A DNA stretch of 64,000 nucleotides from Caulochytrium protostelioides (taxonomy: Eukaryota; Chytridiomycota; Caulochytriomycetes; Caulochytriales; Caulochytriaceae), in NCBI GenBank assembly GCA_003615045.1, contig ML014117.1:124001-188000 (forward strand), written 5' to 3'. How positions within the stretch are numbered: position 1 is the stretch's first letter; the number at the start of each line of letters is the position of its first letter. This document shows, piece after piece, positions 19,118 to 28,781 of this stretch. A program made the translations under genes and the position numbers. Below the pieces are notes generated by a model, which was given only the letters and a program-made list of their open reading frames with translations, made no database searches and had not been told where the DNA came from.

Positions 19118-21544
19118 TTACATCGCCGTGTCGAGGGTGCCCAGCTCGGTCAGACTGCTGACAAACTTGTCGACGCGGTCCATATCCTGGCGGGCCATCT
19201 CGATGATCATGAGCAGCTTCTTGATGCCGATGCTGAGGCGGCGGTCCATGCCGCTCTGCTGGAACAGCATGAGAGCGCGCTGCTGCTCCTCGGGCGTAAA
19301 GAGCTCGAGCTTGGTCAGCACCATCGCCACCGACGCGAGATCCGTGATGTTGGGCACGTATAGATCCGCGTTGAAGGCATCGGTGACTTCCATCTGCGAC
19401 AGCACATTGCGCTGGCTCGTCGTGCCGAGCACGAGCAAGCGCTTGTCCTTCGGCGGCGTCTTCTTGAGCAGCACGAGCAGCGCCTGCAGCACGCTGTTGG
19501 AGAAGCGCGGGCCGATCGCGACCCAGTCGAGGATCCGCTCGATCGAGTCGATGATGATCACGCTCGTCGGGGACTTGTACGCGTCGTTGAAGACGCGGTG
19601 GATGTGCGTGATCTTGGCGGTCTCCGTCATGCCGATCATCGTCTCGGGCGAGATGAGTTTGATGAAGGGGTAGTCGCTCGCCATCGCGATCGTCGCCGCC
19701 AGCGCGGTTTTGCCGCTGTTGGACGGCCCGTGCAGCAGGACGGAGACGAGCCGCGTGCGGTCCGAGTGGCGCACCTGCTGGATGTACAGCGAGCCATCCT
19801 TGAGGATACGCTCGATTGCGGGCGCGTAGTTGATGACGCCGTTCGCAAAGCATGACTTGATCTCCGTCTCCGAGACGCCGTACGCCGGGTGGACCTCGTC
19901 CAGCGCGTGCAGAAAGTCATCGCGGTTCACCTTCATGTGGTCGTAGGTGTCGTCGACCGAGGCCAGCGTGCCCACCTTCACGTGGCGGTTGAACGCGAAA
20001 CTCGACGCCGACTTGATCAGGCCCGCAATCTCGGCTCCCGAAAAGTTCTTGGTCAGCGCCGCCAGCTCGCTAAGGTCGACGTCGTGGTCGAGCATGCCGT
20101 TCTTCTTCATGTTCGCGGTATGCACGTTGAGGATCTGCACGCGGCCCTTTTCATCCGGCAGCGAGATTTCCATGTGGATTTCGAGACGGCCCGGGCGCAG
20201 CAGCGCCTCGTCAATCATGTCGAGACGGTTCGTCATGCCGATAATCAGAATGTTGTTGAGCTGCTCGACACCGTCCATCTTCGACAGCAACTGGTTGACC
20301 ACCGAGTCGCCGACGCCCGTGCCGTCGTTCTTGCCGCCGCGCTGCTTGCAGATCGCGTCCAGCTCGTCAAAGATGATGATGTGCAGTCCGGACTCGTCGC
20401 CCTTCGACTTGTACTCGGCCTCGGCTGCCGCAAACAGCTTGCGCACGTTCTCCTCCGACTGGCCGACATACTTGTTCAGAATCTCGGGGCCGTTGACGAT
20501 AATCGGCTCGCGGGCGTTCAGCATCTTGCCGATCTGACGCGCCATCAGCGTCTTGCCCGTGCCCGGCGGACCATACAGCAGGATGCCCTTGACGTGCTGG
20601 ATCCCGAGCTTCTCGACGATGGATGGCGGAAAGATGCGCGACGCGAAGGCGCGACGGAAGATGCCCGAGAACTCGTTGTCCAAGCCGCCGATCCCCATGT
20701 CCTCGAACCGGAAGTTAGGCTGCACAATCACGTTCGCGGGGCCCGAGCGCGCGCCCTTCAGCCGGATCGGAGCGTCGCTCGACTTGGAGAAGTTGAGGAA
20801 CGTCTGCGAGAGCAGGATCCCGCGGCTCGTGGCGTTGCCCGGCGCACCCTGGCCCTGCGTGCCGATCCCGTCCATGTCGACCGTCTCCATCGAGACGATC
20901 TCCGCCAGCAGGTTGATGCCGTGGAAGTCGAACAAACAGTTCTGGCCGACCGTGAACACCTGCCCGCTGAACGACGTGAGGAACACGTTCGTCAGCTCGG
21001 TCGTGTCGAAGACCTCGGTCTCCTGGTTCTGGCGCGGCCGCAGGAACGAGAGCTGCAGGTTCATCGTGCCCAGGTAGCAGTTGGGGCTCTCGCGCGCCGG
21101 GTCGAAGGGCCGGACGCGCACCTCCTGGTTGAGCGAGAGCTGCGCAAAGCGCCGGTGGAACAGCGACGTGCCCAGCTCGTTGATCGGGAAGCTGTCCACG
21201 GGCTTGATCGTGAACGCATACGTCTCCTCGACCAGGATGTACTTGGTGGACGGGTCGAAGTCGCGCGGATTCACCGTGACGCAGTTGGTCAGCGCCAGGG
21301 CCTCCGACGGCGACTTGCTGACGCGCATCGTGGACGCCGGACGGCTGCCGCCCGCCCCGCCCGCGGAGACCGGGTAGCCGCTGCCGCTGTCCGGGTAGCC
21401 CGCGGGGTAGCCGCCGCCGCCGCCGCCGCCGCCGCCACTGACGCCGTGGTAGTCGCCGCGGCCGCTCACGGGCGGCGTCGCCGCGCCGCGGCCAGAGACC
21501 TCGGCATAGCCGGGATAGCCACCCTGAGGCGCGCCACGGTACAT
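19118..21544 (-). CDS. SEC18: Sec18/NSF AAA+ ATPase
   Basis: This hexameric ATPase disassembles SNARE complexes with alpha-SNAP after membrane fusion. The product is 808 aa (yeast 758). Residues 1-70 form a Gly/Tyr/Pro-rich extension with a run of nine glycines, absent from typical NSF. The N domain follows (MRVSKSPSEALALTN). D1 has Walker A GPPGTGKT at about 325-332, Walker B IIIFDELDA at about 390 and an arginine-rich second region of homology (NRLDMIDEALLRPGRLE). D2 has Walker A GPSNSGKT at about 605-612 and the degenerate Walker B VIIIDSIE expected for NSF D2. The start is the only Met before the Gly-rich region; an in-frame Met at the N-domain boundary could give a shorter form. Single exon. 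Confidence 0.97.
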   Translation of the reverse strand: MYRGAPQGGYPGYAEVSGRGAATPPVSGRGDYHGVSGGGGGGGGGYPAGYPDSGSGYPVSAGGAGGSRPASTMRVSKSPSEALALTNCVTVNPRDFDPSTKYILVEETYAFTIKPVDSFPINELGTSLFHRRFAQLSLNQEVRVRPFDPARESPNCYLGTMNLQLSFLRPRQNQETEVFDTTELTNVFLTSFSGQVFTVGQNCLFDFHGINLLAEIVSMETVDMDGIGTQGQGAPGNATSRGILLSQTFLNFSKSSDAPIRLKGARSGPANVIVQPNFRFEDMGIGGLDNEFSGIFRRAFASRIFPPSIVEKLGIQHVKGILLYGPPGTGKTLMARQIGKMLNAREPIIVNGPEILNKYVGQSEENVRKLFAAAEAEYKSKGDESGLHIIIFDELDAICKQRGGKNDGTGVGDSVVNQLLSKMDGVEQLNNILIIGMTNRLDMIDEALLRPGRLEIHMEISLPDEKGRVQILNVHTANMKKNGMLDHDVDLSELAALTKNFSGAEIAGLIKSASSFAFNRHVKVGTLASVDDTYDHMKVNRDDFLHALDEVHPAYGVSETEIKSCFANGVINYAPAIERILKDGSLYIQQVRHSDRTRLVSVLLHGPSNSGKTALAATIAMASDYPFIKLISPETMIGMTETAKITHIHRVFNDAYKSPTSVIIIDSIERILDWVAIGPRFSNSVLQALLVLLKKTPPKDKRLLVLGTTSQRNVLSQMEVTDAFNADLYVPNITDLASVAMVLTKLELFTPEEQQRALMLFQQSGMDRRLSIGIKKLLMIIEMARQDMDRVDKFVSSLTELGTLDTAM

Positions 21545-21590
21545 CGTGCGATCGGCCGCTGGGCGGTCAGCACACCAACAGACCAGGTGG

Positions 21591-21616
21591 AGGCGATCAG
21601 GCGATCAGGCGATCAA
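21591..21616. repeat. Three tandem GGCGATCA units
   Basis: Three 8-bp units (GGCGATCA) occur about 50 nt upstream of the SEC18 start codon, in its presumed promoter or 5' UTR. Confidence 0.8.
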
Positions 21617-22914
21617 CAACCGCGTATGTAGAACGAGCGGGTCAACGCGGTGGCCGTGCGGAGTTGCAGAAGACGAGCGGCGTTTGCCTCAGCAACGGCT
21701 GGACAATGGAGAGTCGTGAGTCCAGATCAGAGAGGGGCAGCAAATCACGGGACGCGGTGTTTGGCGGATGGCGAGCTGTGGCGTCTCGGCGTCGGTTCAA
21801 AGTGTATCGCCATGCGCATCTGCTCTCGCGCCACGTGGAAATCAGGATCACCACACAACATGGCGACGACATTTCTGCAGACGCGTTCCGGTTGTTCGCG
21901 CGGATCCTCGAGGCTGCCGAGCGCCCGTGGAGACAACGTATGGCTTGGCCCCTTCTTGCTTTTCGGAGGGAAAGCGTCCGCCCAGCAGTGGTCTTGGATG
22001 CGGCCCCAACACGGCGCGCGACAAGGGCCGGGGGGGGGTCGCTGACGGTGTCCAATTCGGATGTGGCGCTGATATCGTGCTCAAGCCAAGGAAGAGTGAG
22101 CCTATTCCAATCGGCCAAAGCTTGTAGACTGAGTTGCAGCAAGAGTATTAAAGGAATACGAGCGTCAAACAGGCAACTCAACATCATGATATCTCTTCAC
22201 GCGTTGGCCGCCCGAGGGGCTCAACTCACGCTATCTAGCAGTTGCCACATGACTTGCTCGTATTCGATCAATGCAAAACAACGGTGGACCCGTTTCGGGC
22301 CGCATCGACCGGAGTGACGCAAGGATCATCGGCGGGGTGAAAGCGACGCGGCTCACACCCCCGACCCACACGCCGATCCTACATTGACCGCGTCTGAGCG
22401 TTATCCTGATGTTGACACGGATGCTTGGATCTCCGGACCAGATTCCATCCGACCATTCCATCATACCATCGCTTGTGTCGCATTGGGTCACATTAACTAG
22501 AGCACGGACATCCTTGATGGCGCCCATGCTCATTATTTCGAAAGGGGCCGATCAGTTCATGGCTTTCTCATGCCGAAAAAGACTCGCATGATACCGACCA
22601 TGGTACCTACCTTGCAGCATATGGTCAGTGCATTTGCCATCAGGACAGTTTGAATATCATACGTGTCCCAGACATCTGGGCGACTAGCTATTGACAGGGG
22701 TGGGCCACGAAAAGGGTCCTTTCTCCCCAAGACGCTCCGAGGCTTTATAGTAAATAATGAGCGCATGGGCCGCCGGTGAAAATAGCGGCCTTCGGCGTGT
22801 TGTCGGCCGGCGCGGAGCGCGCCGAGGAGAAGATTCCCAAAGATGCCTTTGGTCGTGCCTGCCTGGGAAGGCTTCGGAAGACCTTGGATGCGCCGCACGT
22901 TCGCCCTCGACTCC

Positions 22915-22930
22915 CATGAGCTAGCTCATG
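22915..22930. repeat. Perfect 16-bp palindrome in the lower-GC pocket
   Basis: CATGAGCTAGCTCATG equals its own reverse complement. It could be a dimeric-factor site or chance; nothing else marks it. Confidence 0.6.
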
Positions 22931-23295
22931 ATCCTTGAGTGGTGCGAAAGCACCCAGCCAGCATGGCACTGGCAATCAGTGAGGTTCCTATTGATCATCG
23001 CATCATACTTACAAGAAGGCGTGCGGCATCGCCTGCCACGTCGGTGGCCTGCTGAGTTCCGGCTTCCCGACCCCATGGCCGATCGCCCCCTCGGCCCTTG
23101 ACCGTCTCTGGCCGGCCATACTGACAGCTGGGGCCTTGCCTGCCTGGTCTTCGCATCGCCTCCCACATCCCTCGACCGCGCTCGACCCACCCACCGTCAT
23201 TGTGCTACGGCACCCAAGAAGACGGTATCCCGCAAAACAGGATTCCGTGATACAGCATCCCCCGGTCTGTCCGACGCCTGCGGTCCACGCTGGCC

Positions 23296-26200
23296 ATGAC
23301 GGGCCCGCTGCCGCTGCGGTCGGTGGCGTTCGCCAACGGGACGGGTCTACCCCATGGCGCCGGCGGCGCGAGCCCCTCGCACGAGCCGGTGTCGCTCAAG
23401 ACCGAAGAAGCGAGCCTCAAGTATGTCTCCAAGGGCAGCGACAAGATCGTGCGCAAAGAGGTCGCGGCCTACCGCTCCGACCGCGAGCTGGAGCTAGAGC
23501 ACTTCCGCGAGCTGATGCGCCTCTTCGAGCTCGCCTCGCCGAACGGCGACTGGATCGACTTCGAAGCGTTCCGGACGCACTTCGGGCCGCTCATGTGCCC
23601 GTCCCAGGAAGAGGAAGCGCTGCGCCGGCGGTTCTGTCAGATCGATGCCGACGGCGACGACCGCATCTTCTGGTCCGACCTGAGCACGTTCATCATGCTG
23701 CAGTCCGAGGGCCCGCACGACGAGGGCAAGCCGACCACGTTTCTGTGCGGCGAGGGCGGCACGCCCCTGGAGCACGTCCGCGCCACGCCGCACAAGGATC
23801 CCATCATCAAGATCATCCGGCTCGACACGATGCACCGCATCCTCACGTGCGGCCGCGACGGCCGCATCTGCATCTGGACCGAGACCTTCAAGCTCAAGAA
23901 GATGTTCGATATCGCCGATTCCGCGGGTTCCGGGTCCAGCGCCGCGCCAGGCGGCGTGCCGCCGCGGAAGGGCCGCTGTCAGCGCTGGATCTTGGACTGC
24001 CTCTTCATCGAAGCGTACCAGCGCCTCGTCGTCTCGACCGACGACCAGATGATCAGCTTCTACGATTTCAACATGCTCAACTGCCATATCCGGCTCAAGC
24101 TGCGCAACGCCATCGCGCTGACGCTGACCTATGTGCCCGACCACGTCAACGGCGGGCATCTGAGCTACGGCACCGAGAACGGGCACCTCGGCACGATCCA
24201 CATGAAGAGTGATTTCCTCGGGATGACCCTCTCGCGGCCCGACGAAGGCATGATCCAGCTCGAGCGTCTGCCCCCCCAGCTGGGCCCCAACGACAGCGTC
24301 GCGGCCACGCACCACGCGCTGTACAACGGCTGGGTCAACCAGGTCAGTTACATCCCCGAGCTGCACGCGCTGGCGCTGTGCGCCTCCGTGCCCGAGCATT
24401 CGCTCATGCTGTTCACCGACCTGACGGGGTATGGCCGGACCAAAGTGAGTCTCTCGTGTCCCGCGGGCGTCTCGGCCTTCGGCTACTGCGCCTCGCCGCC
24501 GACGCTGATCACCGGCTCCTTGGACGGCAAGATCCGGTTCTGGAACCCGTTCCAGCTGAGCCACCCGCTCTGCGTGCTGGAATCCGGCCACTCGCCCATC
24601 ACCCACATCGTGCCCATGAGCGACCGCGGACAGTGCGTGACGCTGTGCCTCGACAAAACGATCCGCGTCTGGGACATCCGCCAGCAGGCCCTGCACCAGA
24701 TCCTCACCGACCCCGTCCAGCACCGCCCCGAAGACCGGCTGACGGCCATGATCCTCTCGCGGGACCAGCTCGTCTTCGGCAGCACCCAGATCACGGTCTT
24801 TGGCGCCGCTCAGAAAGCCTCGTCCAGCGCCGACCGCCGGCATCCCGACGAGAAAACGTCCGTCATTGCCGCCCTGTATAACCGCCTCTTCGATGTGCTC
24901 GTCGTCGTCACCGCCACGGGCACCTTTGGCGTGTATGACCGCGCGGGCCAGCAGGTCTTTCGGTACGCGGGGCTCCACCCCAGCAGCGAGACAACGGTCG
25001 CGCGGTTCGATCCCGAGCACCGCCGACTCGTCACGGGCTCCCGCGGCGAGCTGACCATCTCAAACCTCTACACGGGCGAGTGCCTCCACCGTCTGCACAT
25101 GGGCACTCGCGCCGAGGTCACGGCCGTCGCCTTCGTCACCCTCGACGCGGTCCCCTGGTACGTCGTCACCACATGGGACCGTCGGCTGACCTTCTTCCGC
25201 GAGCAGGGCGCCGAGGCCGTCTGGCACCCGGAGCGCATCGGGCCCGAGTCCGTCCTCCACGCCGTTCTGACCGGCGATCCGCTCGCGGGCCCGAAGGCTG
25301 TTCCATCCCGCGGACCGTACGCAGCGCCAGCGACGACGGCGGCAACAACAATGCCAACAGCGCCAACGGCGACTCCCGCGCGCCGCGCCTCCCGCGCCCG
25401 CAAGAGCATCGCCGCGCCGGCCGCGCCAGCCGTGTCCGCAGCAACGCCGTCGGCCCCGTCGACGCTGTCGGCATGCACGCCCACGACGCCGTCCGCAGCG
25501 CGCGGGTCATCTCCCACCACTCCCAGTGAGGACGGCGACCCCGGCGGCCCCGTCGGATGGCATACCTCTGACATCCTGTGCCTCATCGCGATGGGCACGA
25601 CGCTGGTCACCGGCAGCGATTCGGGCGAACTGATCTGGACCAACGCCGTGAATCTGCGTGCGGTGCACAAAGTCACGCTGGCCCAGGCACTCCCAGCCGG
25701 GCCGGCCTCACGGCCGCCCAGCGACGCCGAGGGCGAGGGTCGGTCGCTGTTCAGCGTCGACTGCCTTCATCTGCTCAGGTCGCAGACAAAAGCAGCCCCC
25801 TTCCAGTTCGTCTCGTCGGGCATCGACGGCGTCGTCCGCTTCTGGAACATCGAGACTGCGCAGTGCGTCGCCCACTTTGCGAGCGCGACCACGACGATGG
25901 CGCATCCCGTCGGCGTGACCGCCATGTGCTCGTACGATCGCGACACCAAGCTGGTGCTCGCGAACGGGCTCGGACAAATCGAGATCTGGGATATCACCGC
26001 CTTGCTCGACGCTGCCGGCGAGGCCGCGCCGGCGCTGCCGTCCCAGGAGGTGTCGCTCGACGAAGCGCAGATCGAGCCCAAACTGCTGCGCCACTTCGAC
26101 GCGCATGCCGACACGATCGTACACGTGGAGTGGCTCGAGCGCGATCGTCTGATTGTCACCGCCAGCGTCGACGGCCGGTATGCGGTCTGCGACGAAGGGG

Positions 26201-27246
26201 GCGCCGTGCAGCCGCTCTTCCTGATGGCGGCCATGGCGCACGAAGCGGAGCGCTTCCAGAAAGAAAAACGGCTCGCGGCCGCCGCGGTCGAGGAGCAGGC
26301 GCTGGCATCCGCGGCTGCCGGGGGGCTCCCTGCGACCGCGCCAGCCGCCGCGACGCCAGGGGCGGCCGCCAGCGACGACGATCTGTTCGCGACTGTGAGC
26401 GACGAGGCGAGCACGGCGACGAACCGCTCGAGCGTGTGCTCGCACCCGGACATGCCGCCCATTACGCCCGGCGATTTGACCGAGGACATGGTCACCGAGA
26501 CGTTCCGGCGGATGCTGGCGCCGGTGGCCGCGCAACCGTGTGGCGGCGATGCGGGCGAGGACGAGACGGAAGCGGAGGTGATGCGCCGCGTGGACCGCAT
26601 GACCTTTGGCAACGACGATCCGTTTGCCCAGCATCCTCGCGAGGATGCCGAGGACAGCGCGGCCTCCGTGGACGATGACGTGCTGCTCGCCGACGCCCGT
26701 GCGAACCCATCCGACGACAACGACGACGCCACGGCCGTGCGCCACCTGGTGTCGAACGCCGCGACGGCGGCTTCGCGGCTGGGCACCCGTCACGGCGGCA
26801 CGACGATCGTCCGCTCCGCCCGCGGCCCGCGGCTCGCGGCACCACCCCCGCCCGTGGCGGCCAAGACGCGGAGCGACGAGACGGAGGGCCGCATGACGGC
26901 GCAGCTGGCGATGATGCGGCACGACGCGACGTCCCCGTTTGCGGACAGCCTCTACCTGCGGCAAGCGCGGGCGCAGCTTACGCGGAAACCGATCCGGACG
27001 CGCAAGTATGCGATGCAGGTGCCCGGGGCGTCCGGCGTGATGGTAACGGCGCCGCCGTCCGCGGCCGTCGGCGGCGGGCGCGGGGCGGCGTGCGTCGCGC
27101 ATCCGCTGCCGATCCCGACGACCATGACGATGGACAGCCGCTCGCATACACGGAGCTTCTCCTACCTGCGCGCGCATCTTCTCGAGCCGATCACCGATCT
27201 GCCGCGGCCCTTGCGCGACAAAGTGCCGGCCACACCGCTGTTTTAG
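23296..27246 (+). CDS. Large EF-hand plus WD40 protein (WDR49/WDR64/EFCAB8-like, cilium-associated type)
   Basis: This is a 1316-aa protein starting at ATG 23296. An EF-hand region near the N-terminus has one canonical loop at about 117-129 (DADGDDRIFWSDL, Asp at positions 1, 3 and 5). WD40 blades begin at about 165 (RILTCGRDGRICIW) and continue to about 990, enough for two propellers, with blades such as LITGSLDGKIRFWN, CLDKTIRVWD and SSGIDGVVRFWN. A Thr/Pro/Ala-rich linker at about 675-750 separates them. The C-terminal 280 residues are low complexity and acidic, then basic. The arrangement resembles animal WDR49/WDR64 and EFCAB8, proteins found mainly in ciliated organisms, so a flagellar role is inferred. 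A calcium-sensing role rests on one good EF-hand loop. No intron was seen. It converges on the aminotransferase gene 140 nt away. Confidence 0.75.
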   Translation: MTGPLPLRSVAFANGTGLPHGAGGASPSHEPVSLKTEEASLKYVSKGSDKIVRKEVAAYRSDRELELEHFRELMRLFELASPNGDWIDFEAFRTHFGPLMCPSQEEEALRRRFCQIDADGDDRIFWSDLSTFIMLQSEGPHDEGKPTTFLCGEGGTPLEHVRATPHKDPIIKIIRLDTMHRILTCGRDGRICIWTETFKLKKMFDIADSAGSGSSAAPGGVPPRKGRCQRWILDCLFIEAYQRLVVSTDDQMISFYDFNMLNCHIRLKLRNAIALTLTYVPDHVNGGHLSYGTENGHLGTIHMKSDFLGMTLSRPDEGMIQLERLPPQLGPNDSVAATHHALYNGWVNQVSYIPELHALALCASVPEHSLMLFTDLTGYGRTKVSLSCPAGVSAFGYCASPPTLITGSLDGKIRFWNPFQLSHPLCVLESGHSPITHIVPMSDRGQCVTLCLDKTIRVWDIRQQALHQILTDPVQHRPEDRLTAMILSRDQLVFGSTQITVFGAAQKASSSADRRHPDEKTSVIAALYNRLFDVLVVVTATGTFGVYDRAGQQVFRYAGLHPSSETTVARFDPEHRRLVTGSRGELTISNLYTGECLHRLHMGTRAEVTAVAFVTLDAVPWYVVTTWDRRLTFFREQGAEAVWHPERIGPESVLHAVLTGDPLAGPKAVPSRGPYAAPATTAATTMPTAPTATPARRASRARKSIAAPAAPAVSAATPSAPSTLSACTPTTPSAARGSSPTTPSEDGDPGGPVGWHTSDILCLIAMGTTLVTGSDSGELIWTNAVNLRAVHKVTLAQALPAGPASRPPSDAEGEGRSLFSVDCLHLLRSQTKAAPFQFVSSGIDGVVRFWNIETAQCVAHFASATTTMAHPVGVTAMCSYDRDTKLVLANGLGQIEIWDITALLDAAGEAAPALPSQEVSLDEAQIEPKLLRHFDAHADTIVHVEWLERDRLIVTASVDGRYAVCDEGGAVQPLFLMAAMAHEAERFQKEKRLAAAAVEEQALASAAAGGLPATAPAAATPGAAASDDDLFATVSDEASTATNRSSVCSHPDMPPITPGDLTEDMVTETFRRMLAPVAAQPCGGDAGEDETEAEVMRRVDRMTFGNDDPFAQHPREDAEDSAASVDDDVLLADARANPSDDNDDATAVRHLVSNAATAASRLGTRHGGTTIVRSARGPRLAAPPPPVAAKTRSDETEGRMTAQLAMMRHDATSPFADSLYLRQARAQLTRKPIRTRKYAMQVPGASGVMVTAPPSAAVGGGRGAACVAHPLPIPTTMTMDSRSHTRSFSYLRAHLLEPITDLPRPLRDKVPATPLF

Positions 27247-27386
27247 TCAGACATCGGGCGATCCCGAGGCCCTCCAAGCGTCGCTTCATAGAAATTAATA
27301 TACGTTGAACCCAACCTGAATGGCCCACCGTCGGCATCACGTATCCATGTCTTGAAGACCGATGCACGAGCGCGGGTGTGCGTCGT

Positions 27387-28781
27387 TCACAACTTCACGG
27401 ACCACGGGTGCTCCATCTCGCCATACTGGATCTTCATGATGGTGTCGGCCAAGCGCGACGTTAAGGGCCCAGCCTGGGCGTCCGGGTTCGTCGGGTCCAA
27501 GGGGACCTTGACGTCGGCATCACGCCAGCGGATGAGGTGCACGGGGCTCACGATGGCGGCCGTGCCCGAGCCAAAGACCTCGAGCAGACGACCCTCCTCG
27601 GCGGCCACCTTGATGTCGTCCATCGCGATCGGGCCCTCCGTCACCTTGAACTCGCCCCACTCGCGCGACAGCTCGAGGATGGAGCGGCGCGTGATGCCCG
27701 GCAGGATGGTCCCGTCCAGGTGCGGCGTGCGCAGCTCCTTCTCGCCGTCCTTGTTGATCCAATAGACAAAGAAGTTCATCGTGCCGACTTCGGTGACCAT
27801 GCCGTTGAGGATCCACAGGTTCTGGGCATACCCCTGCTTGGCGACCTGCGTCTGGATGAGGATGCCCGGCGCGTAGTTGCTGCCGAGCTTGGCGTCGCCG
27901 GTGCCGCCGGGCCACGCGCGCACGTGCTTCTCAGTGGCGAACAGCGACACGCTCGAGAACCCGGTCTTGTAGTACGGCCCGACAGGCGAGCAGATCACGA
28001 ACACTTTGCAGCGCGAGGAGGGCGAGACGCCGAGCGTCTCCTGGGTCGCGATGGCCGTTGGGCGGATGTAGAGCGAGTAGCCGCGGGCGTTCTCGGGGAT
28101 CCAGCGGCTCTCGATCTTGACGAGTTCCTTGATGCACGCGAGCAGATCCGCCTCGCTCGGCGCCGGCAGCGCCAGCCGCTCCATCGAGAGGCGGAAGCGC
28201 GTGATGTTGAGCTCCGGGCGGAAGAGGCGGATCTCGCCGTCCGCGTCCTTGTAGGCCTTCATGCCCTCGAAGCACTCCACCGCATAGTGGAACACAATCG
28301 CGCTCGGGTCGAGGGCGATCTTGGCATACGGATGGATCCGCGGCGCGGTCCAGCCCTTCTCGAGGTCCCAGTCCAGCGTGAGCATGTGGTCCGTGAAGAC
28401 CTTGCCGAACCCGAGCTGCTCCTTGGGCGGTAGCGAGCGCGGCTCAGTCGTCTTTTCGACGACGAGCTTCGTTGCGTCGATCTTGGGGTACTGGTACTCG
28501 AGCTGCGTCATGATGGGCACGTGGCGCGGGGTGGCGGTCCAGGTGCGGCGCGGCGTGAGGCGGGCGGCCAGGCGGGCGGGGAAGCAGGGCACGCACGTGG
28601 CACGAGGGAACACTTTCAGGGACACGGGTCCGGATGATCGAGCCTCAGCTGCGGCGGCGGAGCAGGCGGCAGCGGCGGAAGCAGTGGCGGAGATGGAGAT
28701 GGAGATGGAGGCCAAGCCGCGACGGCTACATGTGAGATGCGATGCGACCATCGCGCGCGCGACGCCCATCGTCAGAGCCAT
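27387..28781 (-). CDS. Branched-chain amino acid aminotransferase, probably mitochondrial (BAT1/BCAT)
   Basis: A PLP enzyme that interconverts Leu/Ile/Val and their 2-oxo acids. The full frame gives 464 aa from ATG 28781. Residues 1-90 are rich in Arg/Ser/Ala with almost no acidic residues, as expected of a mitochondrial presequence, and the enzyme proper begins at Met91 (MTQLEYQYPK). Family blocks seen are FHYAVECFEGMKAYK, RPTAIATQETLGV, the PLP-binding Lys298 in KLGSNYAPG, NFFVYWINKDG and the cofactor phosphate-binding EVFGSGTAAIVSP. An internal start at 28511 would give a 374-aa cytosolic form, so one gene could supply both compartments. A short GAGATG repeat lies within the presequence codons. 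Single exon and intact. Confidence 0.93.
   Translation of the reverse strand: MALTMGVARAMVASHLTCSRRGLASISISISATASAAAACSAAAAEARSSGPVSLKVFPRATCVPCFPARLAARLTPRRTWTATPRHVPIMTQLEYQYPKIDATKLVVEKTTEPRSLPPKEQLGFGKVFTDHMLTLDWDLEKGWTAPRIHPYAKIALDPSAIVFHYAVECFEGMKAYKDADGEIRLFRPELNITRFRLSMERLALPAPSEADLLACIKELVKIESRWIPENARGYSLYIRPTAIATQETLGVSPSSRCKVFVICSPVGPYYKTGFSSVSLFATEKHVRAWPGGTGDAKLGSNYAPGILIQTQVAKQGYAQNLWILNGMVTEVGTMNFFVYWINKDGEKELRTPHLDGTILPGITRRSILELSREWGEFKVTEGPIAMDDIKVAAEEGRLLEVFGSGTAAIVSPVHLIRWRDADVKVPLDPTNPDAQAGPLTSRLADTIMKIQYGEMEHPWSVKL

Larger units (their letters stand above)
21545..23295. other. Long divergent spacer between SEC18 and the EF-hand/WD40 gene, with a lower-GC pocket
   Basis: About 1.75 kb lies between two gene starts. 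The stretch 22100-22950 is visibly less GC-rich than anything else of its size here, and its codon-like composition differs from the genes. Short open frames exist (up to 217 codons) but show no domain, and the frames are broken often. No tRNA, 5S or spliceosomal RNA signature could be recognised. A 16-bp palindrome lies at 22915-22930. Confidence 0.5.

Noticed and set aside
22600-22640. Short resemblance to the 5' end of U1 snRNA (CCTACCTTGCAG)
   Set aside because: The rest of U1 (stem-loop I, the conserved loop ATTGCACTCC, Sm site) is not found downstream.
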